From Microbacterium trichothecenolyticum (GTDB lineage: Bacteria > Actinomycetota > Actinomycetes > Actinomycetales > Microbacteriaceae): a DNA stretch of 64,000 bases. The position numbers and the translations under genes were made by a program. Shown here in pieces: positions 18,218 to 26,411 of this stretch (its first letter is position 1; each line of letters begins with the position of its first letter). The stretch is from assembly GCF_030818955.1 (NCBI RefSeq), contig NZ_JAUTBF010000001.1:1178001-1242000 (forward strand), written 5' to 3'. Under the pieces are notes generated by a model, which was given only the letters and a program-made list of their open reading frames with translations, was not told the DNA's origin and did no database searches.

Positions 18218-19666
18218 ATGACCCTCGTCGACAGAGCCACTTCCGCCCTGGTGGACCACCGCACGGCCCTCGTATCGGCCGAACAGCTCGCCCTCCGGCT
18301 CGGCCGCTGGGCGACGACCGAGGCGACCCTGTCGGCCAGTCTCGCCGACGGTATCGCCCGGCTCGTGCGCGAGGGCGAACTCCGTGGCGGCGACCGCCTC
18401 CCCTCGGAACGCACGCTCGCGGCCACCGTCGCCGTCTCCCGCGGCACGGTCGTCAGCGCCTACGCGCGCCTGTACGACGACGGCATCCTCGACCGGCGGC
18501 AGGGCAGCGGCACGCGCATCGCCGGGGCGGCGCCGACGGCCGCACGCCAGGCCGCCGGACGAGGAGAGGCGCTGTACGCCACGCTGCCCTCGAGCATCGA
18601 CCTGCTGCGCGCCGTCCCCTCGATCTCGCCGCTCGCCATCGACATCGTCCAGCGCCACCGCCCGGTGCTCGACGCCACCACCGTCGAGGGCGATCCGGCG
18701 GGCCTGCCCACCCTTCGCACCCGCATCGCGCAGCTGATGACCGATGACGGCACCCCCACGACCTCGGCGCAGATCCTGGTCACCCACGGTGCGCAGCAGG
18801 CCCTCAGCCTGCTCGTCGACGAGCTCGTCTCCCCCGGCGACACGATCCTCACCGAGGAGGTGGCCTGGCCCGGACTCACGGATGCCGTGCGCCGCCGCGG
18901 CGGCCAGGTCCACGGCATCCCGCTCACCCCCGACGGCGTCGACGTCGAGGCACTGGAGATCGCGATCGTCGTGCGGCGGCCCGTGCTGATCGCCCTGAAC
19001 CCGCACAACCACAACCCCACCGGCATCCAGGCCAGCCCCGCCGTCCGTCAGCGCATCGCCGACCTCGCCGCCGAGCACGGCGTGATGGTGGTCGAAGACC
19101 GCGTGCTCGCGCACGTGTCGTTCAACGGCGCTCCCCCGCCGTCTCTGGCGAGCCTGCGCCCCGACGCACCGATCGTCGTCGTCGACTCGCTGTCGAAGTG
19201 GGCGTGGGAGGGCCTGCGGATCGGATGGGTGCGGGCCGATCCCGTGCTCGTGCGGCGCCTGCGCGGACTGCGCCAGACGAGCGACCTGTCGACCAGCGTC
19301 CCCTCGCAGCTGCTCGCGCTCGATCTCATCGCCGCGGCACCGGCCCTGCGCCGTACCGTCGCCACGGTCCACCGCGACGCGGCGATCGCGGCGGGTGAGC
19401 TCCTCGTCGCGCACCTGCCCGACTGGCGCTGGACACCGCCGCGCGGGGGCCTCTGGCTCTGGGCGCGACTGCCGACCGGGTCCGCCTCCGGCTTCGCGCG
19501 CTACGCCGCGGGCGTGGGGGTGTCGATCGCGGGATCGGCGCAGTTCGCCTCGGACGTGGATGCCGACGACCACATCCGCATCCCCGTCACCCCGCCCGCG
19601 GGAGCTCTCGAAGCGGGCGTCACGCGTCTCGGCGAGGCGTGGCGAGGGTATCGCGACGGGAGGTGA
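18218..19666 (+). CDS. MocR-type PLP-dependent regulator (GntR HTH plus aminotransferase domain)
   Basis: 482 residues. A GntR winged helix lies at about 25-100 (ADGIARLVREGELRGGDRLPSERTLA, then SRGTVVSAYARL) and is joined to a fold-type I aminotransferase domain (about 130-480). That domain keeps NPHNHNPTG, the substrate/PLP loop, and DSLSKWAWEGLRIGW, where SLSK holds the Lys expected to bind PLP. Members act as dimeric regulators of vitamin B6, GABA or taurine metabolism. No metabolic enzyme gene of those kinds is next to it, so the regulon is unknown. ATG 18218 is chosen; GTG 18212 in frame is an alternative. Confidence 0.9.
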   Translation: MTLVDRATSALVDHRTALVSAEQLALRLGRWATTEATLSASLADGIARLVREGELRGGDRLPSERTLAATVAVSRGTVVSAYARLYDDGILDRRQGSGTRIAGAAPTAARQAAGRGEALYATLPSSIDLLRAVPSISPLAIDIVQRHRPVLDATTVEGDPAGLPTLRTRIAQLMTDDGTPTTSAQILVTHGAQQALSLLVDELVSPGDTILTEEVAWPGLTDAVRRRGGQVHGIPLTPDGVDVEALEIAIVVRRPVLIALNPHNHNPTGIQASPAVRQRIADLAAEHGVMVVEDRVLAHVSFNGAPPPSLASLRPDAPIVVVDSLSKWAWEGLRIGWVRADPVLVRRLRGLRQTSDLSTSVPSQLLALDLIAAAPALRRTVATVHRDAAIAAGELLVAHLPDWRWTPPRGGLWLWARLPTGSASGFARYAAGVGVSIAGSAQFASDVDADDHIRIPVTPPAGALEAGVTRLGEAWRGYRDGR

Positions 19667-19677
19667 GCCCGATAGAC

Positions 19678-19714
19678 GGCGGAGACGTGCGGGCCCGAAC
19701 CGCACGCCCCCGCC
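19678..19714. terminator. Hairpin between convergent mocR and aquaporin genes
   Basis: GTGCGG (19687-19692) pairs with CCGCAC (19700-19705) and is flanked by GGCGG/CCGCC (19678-19682 and 19710-19714). It lies between the stops of two convergent genes, so it can end both transcripts. The T-run is weak. Confidence 0.55.
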
Positions 19715-19721
19715 GCTTTAC

Positions 19722-20543
19722 TCACGCCAGCGGGTTCCCCATTGCCGCCGACGCCTCCTGTGCCCGCGCCCGTCCGCGAAAGAACCGCGCCACGAGCACA
19801 GCGATCACCGCGCCGATCGCGCCGCCGACGAGGTAGACCCACACCACGTCGAGCGCCCCCGCGAACACCGCCGGCCCGAACGCGCGGGCGGGGTTCATCG
19901 CGGCCCCGTTGAACGCGCCGCCCATCGTCCCCCACGCCATGATGTACGCCGCGACCGCGAAGGGCACGAACTGCCCGTTCAGCTTCGGGCCGTTCGCCAT
20001 GCCCAGCACCATGAGCACGATCCCGAACGTGATGACCGTCTCGAACACCAGCGCCTGCCATTCACCGCCCTGGGGCGGACGGACGGATGCCAGTCCCCCG
20101 GCGTCCCCGAACAGCAGCACCGCCGCGCCCGACCCGGCGACGGCCCCCACGAACTGCACCACCCAGTACGCCACCGCCATGGGCCAGCCCATGTCGCCGC
20201 GCAGGGCGAAGGCCAGGGTCATCGCGGGATTGAAGTGGGCGGAGATGTCGCCGAGGAAGAAGATCGCCGCCATGAGCCACAGCGCCGACACCGCTGACAG
20301 GATCGCCACGACGGCGATCTTGGGAACCGTCCCCCCGTCTTGCGCGATGATCGACGCGCCGCCCGAGAGAATGAACGTCAGTCCCGCCATCCCGATGAAC
20401 TCCGACACGAGGCGGCGGACCCGGTGAGCATCGCTGGTCCAGTCGGCGGCGAACGTGGTCACCCCCACCTGTGCCACCAGGGCCTGCCGCCCCGACGGAG
20501 TCGGCCCCGAGGGAGCCGGCCCCGAGGGATCATGAGCCGTCAC
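19722..20543 (-). CDS. MIP-family channel (aquaporin)
   Basis: 273 residues, with six main membrane segments and both half-helix NPA motifs: SAHFNPAMT in the first half and GAAMNPARAFGP in the second. The Arg after the second NPA, part of the selectivity filter, is present. An N-terminal Pro/Gly-rich tail of about 25 residues precedes the first helix. The second motif resembles AqpZ-type water channels, but glycerol or other small solutes cannot be excluded. It lies 4 bp behind fumC in the same direction and is probably the last gene of that operon. Confidence 0.9.
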   Translation of the reverse strand: MTAHDPSGPAPSGPTPSGRQALVAQVGVTTFAADWTSDAHRVRRLVSEFIGMAGLTFILSGGASIIAQDGGTVPKIAVVAILSAVSALWLMAAIFFLGDISAHFNPAMTLAFALRGDMGWPMAVAYWVVQFVGAVAGSGAAVLLFGDAGGLASVRPPQGGEWQALVFETVITFGIVLMVLGMANGPKLNGQFVPFAVAAYIMAWGTMGGAFNGAAMNPARAFGPAVFAGALDVVWVYLVGGAIGAVIAVLVARFFRGRARAQEASAAMGNPLA

Positions 20544-20547
20544 GGCT

Positions 20548-22080
20548 TCAGCTCTTGGCGGGGGTGGCGATGTCGGCCGAGCCGGGGTGGGTCATGTCGA
20601 TCGGCACGACCACCTTGTCGAACAACTCCTCCGAGACCCCCTTGTCGAGGGCGGCCTTCTTCAGCGTCAGCCCGTTCGCCTGCGCGTACTCCGCGATGTG
20701 CGCGGCGTTGTCGTAGCCGATGACGGGCGAGAGGGCGGTGACCATCATGAGGGAGTTCTCGATGTTCTCCTTCAGCTTGTCCTCGTTGAGCGATGCACCC
20801 TCGATCATGAACTCGCGGAAGTGGTCGCACATGTCGGCGAGGATCAGCGCCGAGTGCAGGTAGTGCGCGATGAGCACCGGCCGGAAGGCGTTCAGCTCGA
20901 AGTTGCCCTCCGCACCGCCCATCTGCACGGCCACGTCGGCGCTCATCACATCGATGCACACCATGAGCATCGCCTCGGCCTGGGTCGGGTTGACCTTCCC
21001 GGGCATGATCGACGAACCCGGCTCATTCGAGGGGAAGGTGAGCTCCATGAGGCCTGTCCGCGGACCCGAGCCGAGCCAACGCATGTCGTTGGCGATCTTG
21101 AACAGCGTCACCGCCGTCGTCTTCAGCCCCGCGTGCGCGCGCACCATACGGTCGAGCGTGCCCTGGGCGGCGAACTTGTTCGGCGCCGTCTCGAACGGGA
21201 ATCCGGTCAGCTGCGCGATGACCGCGGCCACCTCGTCGCCGAAGCCGGCCGGGGCGTTCAGTCCCGTGCCGACGGCTGTTCCGCCCATCGCGACCTTCAA
21301 CAGCAGCGACGTGGCGTGCTCGAGCTCCTCGATCGCGTCACCGACGGCCGCGGCGTAACCCGACCACTCCTGGCCCACGGTCAGGGGCGTGGCGTCTTCG
21401 AGGTGCGTGCGCCCGATCTTGACGACGTCGGCCCACTGCTGCGACTTGCTCTCGAGCGCGGCCTTCAGCCGGCCGAGTGCGGGCAGCGTCTTGTTCGTCG
21501 TCATCGTGTACGCCGCGATGTGCATCGCGGTGGGGAAGGTGTCGTTGCTGGACTGCCCCATGTTGACGTGGTCGTTGGGGTGGATGGGCTCCTGCGCGCC
21601 GAGGGTGCCGCCCACGAGCTGGATGCAGCGGTTCGACACCACCTCGTTGACGTTCATGTTCGACTGCGTGCCCGATCCGGTCTGCCACACGTACAGCGGG
21701 AACTCGCTGTCGAGCGCGCCCGAGATGACCTCGTCGGCGACCTTCTCGATGAGCTCGCCCTTCCACGCGGGCATGCGGCCCGCCTTCGTGTTGACGATGG
21801 CGGCGGCCTTCTTCACGTAGCCGTAGGCGTGGTAGACCTCCTTCGGCATTCGGTCGTTGCCGATGTTGAAGTGCTCGAGGCTGCGCTGGGTCTGCGCACC
21901 CCAGTAGTGATCGGCCGGCACCATGACGGTGCCGAGGCTGTCGAACTCCTGGCGCTGGCCCGTGGCATCCAGTCCGATGGGCAGGTCGAGGATCGTGGGC
22001 GGGGTGTCGTCGGATGCCGAGGGAGCGGGCGTCGTGGGGAGGGAGGCGGGCGCGGCGGAGGCGGGGGTGCTGTCGGTCAT
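20548..22080 (-). CDS. fumC: Fumarate hydratase, class II
   Basis: A 510-residue enzyme of the fumarase/aspartase superfamily that interconverts fumarate and L-malate in the TCA cycle, without an iron-sulfur cluster. Family motifs are present: VWQTGSGTQSNMNVNE, NDHVNMGQSSNDTFPTA, and the SS-loop GSSIMPGKVNPTQ with the catalytic Ser. The start is ATG 22080 with AAGGA upstream; the N-terminus carries an extra Thr/Ser/Pro/Ala-rich tail of about 35 residues compared with other FumC proteins. The gene lies 28 bp after the malic enzyme gene. Confidence 0.95.
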   Translation of the reverse strand: MTDSTPASAAPASLPTTPAPSASDDTPPTILDLPIGLDATGQRQEFDSLGTVMVPADHYWGAQTQRSLEHFNIGNDRMPKEVYHAYGYVKKAAAIVNTKAGRMPAWKGELIEKVADEVISGALDSEFPLYVWQTGSGTQSNMNVNEVVSNRCIQLVGGTLGAQEPIHPNDHVNMGQSSNDTFPTAMHIAAYTMTTNKTLPALGRLKAALESKSQQWADVVKIGRTHLEDATPLTVGQEWSGYAAAVGDAIEELEHATSLLLKVAMGGTAVGTGLNAPAGFGDEVAAVIAQLTGFPFETAPNKFAAQGTLDRMVRAHAGLKTTAVTLFKIANDMRWLGSGPRTGLMELTFPSNEPGSSIMPGKVNPTQAEAMLMVCIDVMSADVAVQMGGAEGNFELNAFRPVLIAHYLHSALILADMCDHFREFMIEGASLNEDKLKENIENSLMMVTALSPVIGYDNAAHIAEYAQANGLTLKKAALDKGVSEELFDKVVVPIDMTHPGSADIATPAKS

Positions 22081-22108
22081 GCTCTGGGGTCCTTGTCTGA
22101 CGGGCCGG

Positions 22109-23896
22109 TCACTGGGCGACGACGCTGCGGTACTCGGGCCACCACGCGGCCGCGCGCACAGCCTCCACGGGATCATCGAGCTCGACACCGTTGAGCCCCT
22201 GGGCGATGGCGGTCCTGATGACCTGGATCGCCACGAGCGCCGAGGTCTCGCGCAGGCGCCCGTTCGAGGGCAGCAACGCCGCACCGGGCTCGCTGAGGTC
22301 GGCCTGGCTCGCCACGGCCGCTGCCGCGGCGGCGATCATCTCGTCGCTGATCTTCTTCACCCGGCCGACGATCGCCCCGAACCCGAGGCCGGGGTACAGC
22401 GCGGCGTTGTTGGCCTGACCGATGCGGTAGGCGACCCCGTTCAGCTCGACGTCGTCGAACGGCGAGCCCGTGGCGACCAGCGCACGCCCGTCCGACCACG
22501 TGAGAATCTGCGTGGGCGTCGCCTCGGCGAGCGGCGTCGGGTTCGACAGCGGGAACACGATCGGGTGCGCGTGCGCCTCGGCGAGCGTCTTCACGATCGG
22601 CTCGGTGAACTCACCGGGGGTCGTGGAGGTGCCGATGAGAATCGAAGGCTTCACCTCGGCGACGACGGTGGCGAGGTCGATGATGCCGTCTTTCGCGCGC
22701 GCATCGCGCAGCGCCGCCATCGCCGGCCAGCGCAGAGCTGCGGCGACGTCGGACTCGACCCGCGTGCGGGCCCATCCGCTGACGTCGGCCGCGGGCTTGG
22801 CGTAGGGGCGCTGGTAGTCGAGCAGCCCGTCCGTCATGTCGTCGGTGAGCAGACCCGGAAGGTCGACGACGAAGATCTGGGCGTACGCCTGCTCGGCGGT
22901 CGCGCCCTCCTGCTGCATGCGCGCGGCGATCTGATCGGCGATGCCGCAGCCCGCCGTGCCGCCGCCGAGGACGACGACGCGGTGGTCGGCCCACGCGGTG
23001 CCGGACAGCGAGACGGCGTTGATGAGCCCCGCCATCGCGATCGCTCCCGTGCCCTGCATGTCGTCGTTGAAGGTCGCGACCTCGTCGCGGTGACGGTCGA
23101 GGATGACGCGGGCCGTGGTCGAGCCGAAGTCCTCCCAGTGCAGCACCGCGCCCGGGAACAGTTTCCGCGCGGCGGTGACGTACTCGTCGATGAAGGCGTC
23201 GTAGCGCTCGCCCCGCACACGCGAGTGCTTCGCGCCGATGTACTGCGGGTCGTTCAGGAGCTTTTCGTTGTCGGTGCCCACATCGAGGATGACGGGGATG
23301 ACGCGGTGCGGGTTGACGCCGGCGGCCGCGGTGTAGACGGCGAGCTTGCCGATCGAGATGTCGATGCCGTTGGCGCCCCAGTCGCCGATGCCGAGGATCT
23401 CTTCGGCGTCACTCGCGACGATCAGGTCGACGCCGCCCTCTTCGAGGCCGTAGTTGCGCAGGCGCTCCTCGACCGTGCCGGCGTCGGAGATGGAGAGGAA
23501 CACCCCGCGCGGGCGACGCCAGATCTCGCTGAACTTCTCGATCGCCTCACCGACCGTGGGGTCGTAGACCACGGGCAGCATCTCGAGCAGGTGGCGCTGG
23601 ATGAGTGCGTAGAAGAGCGTGACGTTGTCGTCGTGCAGCTCCCACATGTAGACGTGCTTGTCGAGGTCGGTCGGCTGGGCACTGTAGTGCGCGTAGGCCG
23701 AGTCCAGCTGGCCCTCCATGTCGGTGGAGACGAGTGTCGGCAGCAGGCCGTTCAGCTCCAGCGCGGCGCGCTCGTCGGCGCTGAACGCCGTGCCCTTGTT
23801 CAGCAGCGGATGCCGGAGGACCGACACACCTCGCAGTGTCGTGCCGTAGGCCGCGCGTCCATCTTCGAGTGAGATCTCCTGGACGTCAGTGCTCAT
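22109..23896 (-). CDS. Malic enzyme (NAD-type, oxaloacetate-decarboxylating)
   Basis: 595 residues, the long form of malic enzyme (SfcA/MaeA-like). It oxidatively decarboxylates malate to pyruvate and CO2. Features include an N-terminal malic domain with YDPTVGEAIEKFS, the metal-site region HWEDFGSTTARVIL and FNDDMQGTGAIAMAG, the nucleotide-binding VVVLGGGTAGCGIADQI, and the C-terminal SNPTPLAEATP. Long-form enzymes mostly use NAD, but the cofactor is not certain here. GGGGGAG lies 3 nt before the ATG. First gene of an operon with fumC and the aquaporin gene; a strong promoter and palindrome lie upstream. Confidence 0.93.
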   Translation of the reverse strand: MSTDVQEISLEDGRAAYGTTLRGVSVLRHPLLNKGTAFSADERAALELNGLLPTLVSTDMEGQLDSAYAHYSAQPTDLDKHVYMWELHDDNVTLFYALIQRHLLEMLPVVYDPTVGEAIEKFSEIWRRPRGVFLSISDAGTVEERLRNYGLEEGGVDLIVASDAEEILGIGDWGANGIDISIGKLAVYTAAAGVNPHRVIPVILDVGTDNEKLLNDPQYIGAKHSRVRGERYDAFIDEYVTAARKLFPGAVLHWEDFGSTTARVILDRHRDEVATFNDDMQGTGAIAMAGLINAVSLSGTAWADHRVVVLGGGTAGCGIADQIAARMQQEGATAEQAYAQIFVVDLPGLLTDDMTDGLLDYQRPYAKPAADVSGWARTRVESDVAAALRWPAMAALRDARAKDGIIDLATVVAEVKPSILIGTSTTPGEFTEPIVKTLAEAHAHPIVFPLSNPTPLAEATPTQILTWSDGRALVATGSPFDDVELNGVAYRIGQANNAALYPGLGFGAIVGRVKKISDEMIAAAAAAVASQADLSEPGAALLPSNGRLRETSALVAIQVIRTAIAQGLNGVELDDPVEAVRAAAWWPEYRSVVAQ

Positions 23897-23946
23897 GTGC
23901 TCCCCCGTACTTCAGCCGCACCCCGATGGCGACGACAGATGGAGTC

Positions 23947-23999
23947 ACTAAATCGCTGCGTTCATCGTCCTGTCAACTTCGTTTGAGTGATACCACTCA
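23947..23999 (-). promoter_or_regulatory. Promoter and palindromic operator of the malic enzyme-fumC operon
   Basis: On the minus strand a perfect TTGACA (23976-23971) and TTTAGT (23952-23947) are spaced by 18 nt, about 50 bp before the malic enzyme ATG. Seven bp upstream of the -35 lies a perfect inverted repeat TGAGTG-ATAC-CACTCA (23984-23999). The position upstream of -35 fits an activator, or a repressor acting on the divergent peptidase gene. The cognate regulator is unknown. Confidence 0.6.
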
Positions 24000-24099
24000 T
24001 TTCTCGACGAATTTCTTTGGCCGTAGCTGGATATTTCCTGAGCGCCCCTAATGTGATCGCTGGGGGCGCACCCGACGGCCCCGGGGGAGAACTTTCGAG

Positions 24100-26331
24100 A
24101 TGTCGATAAAGCGTTTCGTGGTGCGAGGAATCGCATTCGGAGCAGCCGCAGCACTCTTTCTGGCCTCGCCTGCCGGAGCGGAGACACCGTCGGAGCCCCG
24201 ACCGACCCGCGAACTGCCGACACGGGGTGACACCCAGGTCTTGGCCCCGATGCTTCGCACTCTCGCGGCGGCGGAGGTCGACCTGCGGGCGAGCGACGAT
24301 GTGCGCGCCCTCGTGGGTGTGGACGTCAATGTCCCGGGGGGCCTCGATGTCACCGACGGCAACGTCACGGTGTCGGTGCGCTTCGCGAACGCCACCGCGC
24401 AGGACGCCGCCGTCGAGGCCGCAGCGCCCCTGGGCGCGATCGTGGCGGTCACGCGATCTCTGCCGACCATCGTCGTCCAGGCCCCGCCCGCGTCGTTCGC
24501 CAGCCTCGCCGCCCTGCCCGGGGCGATCTCGGTGACCCCGGCTCTACGCCCCGTGGGGTCGGGGAGCTCGTCAACGGCTCTCGCCGTCCCGGCGCTGGAG
24601 GCTCCGGCGCCGTCGTGCCGTGAGATACCCGTGGATGCCGACCCCGTACTGCGCTCCGGCGAGGCACGCGAAGCCTTCGGCGTCGACGGCACCGGCGTGA
24701 GCGTCGGCGTCATCTCGGACTCCTTCGACAAAGCACCCACGGCAGCCACCACCCCCCAACAAGACATCGCCATCGGCTCACTGCCCGGCCCGGGAAACCC
24801 CTGCGGCCACACCACCCCCGTGCGCGTACTCGCCGACTCCCCCGGCCCCGCCAGCGACGAGGGTCGCGCGATGCTGCAGAACGTGCACGGCATCGCCCCC
24901 GGCGCCGAACTCCTGTTCGCGACGGCGGGCCCGACGACGGCCACCTTCGCCGACGCGATCCGTGATCTTCGCGCGGCCGGCGCCGACGTGATCGTCGACG
25001 ACAAGATCTTCTTCGAGGAGCCGTACTACCAGCGCGGCATCGTCGCCTCCGCCGTCGCCGACGTCGTCGCAGACGGCGCGACGTACCTGAGCGCCGGGGG
25101 AAACGACGGCTCGGTCGGAAAGAAGAACGGACGCTCCGCCGGTCAGTCGACCGGGGCATGGGAGTCCGAGACGTTCACCGCGATGACCTGCCCGCAAGCG
25201 GTGCTCGACAACCTGCAACCCCCCACGCCCACGGTGGAGTGCATGAACTTCGCCCCCGATGGCACCGCCAACGCGCTCCTCGAGGCGGAGTTCGAGTCGA
25301 TCGGTCCGAGTTTCCTGATGGTCACGCAATGGTCCAACCCCGTCGATGCGGTCGAGACGAACGTCTCCGCTTACGTGTTCGACACCGAGGGAAAGCTGGT
25401 CGGCACCCCCGCCAGCCTCGGGGAGACGCACCCCACCACCGTGACCGGCGTCGAGACGGGAGCGGCCGAAGGCGAGACGAAGGTCGGCACCTACCGGATC
25501 GCGCTCGTGCGCCACCGACCCGATACCGCCGACATCCGCACGAAGGTCATCTTCATGCCAGACGGCGGAGGCACGCTCGAACTGCAGTACTCGACGTGGC
25601 CGGAAGGTGTGCACGTGGGTTCTACGGCATTCGGCCACTCGGCGGATCCCGCCGCCATCGCGGTGGGCGCGGCATCCGTGCTGGCCCCCGACGCTCTGGA
25701 GGGGTTTTCGAGCCCCGGCCCGGTCACCTACCTCTTCGAGCCGGAGCGTACCGACGGAATCCCCGCGGCCCGCCTCGCCGAACCCCGGGTGATCAGTAAG
25801 CCCGACATCGTGGCGGTCAACAGGGTCCGCACGTCGTTCTTCACCCTGATGTCGACGAACCCGTCGGTCTACCGCTTCCCCGGAACCTCGTCGGCAGCGC
25901 CGATCGCCGGCGGCGTCGCCGCCCTCGCCGTGCAGCGCGCGGGCAGAGACACGTCGCCCGATGTCATCCGCGCGGCGCTCGTCGGAAGCGGCCGCCCGAT
26001 CAACGGACCCCTCGGGTACACCGGGCCCGTCGATGAGAACCTCATCGGCAGCGGACTGATCGACGCCCAGGCCACCCTCGCGGCCCTCCCCGCACCCGGG
26101 CCCACGCCGACGCCGACCCCCACTCCGGAGCCGACGCCGACGCCCGAGCCGATCCCGACGGCGTCACCTTCCCCGACCGCGAGCACCACGCCTGCCCCCG
26201 CGGCAGCCGGGCAATTGGCACGTACCGGCAGCGACGGATCGTCGGCGGCGCCCCTGGCTCTGCTCGGTGTGGGAGCCCTCGCGATCGGCTGCCTCCTCGC
26301 GGTGCGCCGCCGGGCTCGCAGCTCCCGCTGA
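24100..26331 (+). CDS. Cell-wall-anchored S8 peptidase, paralog A (intact)
   Basis: 743 residues: signal peptide, a propeptide-like domain (about 45-150), then the catalytic core with Asp207 in GVISDSFD, His263 in NVHGIAPGAEL and Ser597 in PGTSSAAP. A Thr/Pro/Glu-rich stalk leads to a sorting signal LARTG, a hydrophobic segment and a terminal Arg-rich tail. LAXTG is the class E sortase signal of actinobacteria, so it should be covalently surface-bound. A long insert lies between His and Ser. It is the first of three tandem paralogs with the same core. The substrate is not known. Confidence 0.88.
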   Translation: MSIKRFVVRGIAFGAAAALFLASPAGAETPSEPRPTRELPTRGDTQVLAPMLRTLAAAEVDLRASDDVRALVGVDVNVPGGLDVTDGNVTVSVRFANATAQDAAVEAAAPLGAIVAVTRSLPTIVVQAPPASFASLAALPGAISVTPALRPVGSGSSSTALAVPALEAPAPSCREIPVDADPVLRSGEAREAFGVDGTGVSVGVISDSFDKAPTAATTPQQDIAIGSLPGPGNPCGHTTPVRVLADSPGPASDEGRAMLQNVHGIAPGAELLFATAGPTTATFADAIRDLRAAGADVIVDDKIFFEEPYYQRGIVASAVADVVADGATYLSAGGNDGSVGKKNGRSAGQSTGAWESETFTAMTCPQAVLDNLQPPTPTVECMNFAPDGTANALLEAEFESIGPSFLMVTQWSNPVDAVETNVSAYVFDTEGKLVGTPASLGETHPTTVTGVETGAAEGETKVGTYRIALVRHRPDTADIRTKVIFMPDGGGTLELQYSTWPEGVHVGSTAFGHSADPAAIAVGAASVLAPDALEGFSSPGPVTYLFEPERTDGIPAARLAEPRVISKPDIVAVNRVRTSFFTLMSTNPSVYRFPGTSSAAPIAGGVAALAVQRAGRDTSPDVIRAALVGSGRPINGPLGYTGPVDENLIGSGLIDAQATLAALPAPGPTPTPTPTPEPTPTPEPIPTASPSPTASTTPAPAAAGQLARTGSDGSSAAPLALLGVGALAIGCLLAVRRRARSSR

Positions 26332-26411
26332 AGCAGGGGGAAGGGATCTTCGCCGGTCCCGTCCCGCTCGTCCTGGCCGATGCACCGGCTCCTCGACAGG
26401 AAGAACGAAGA

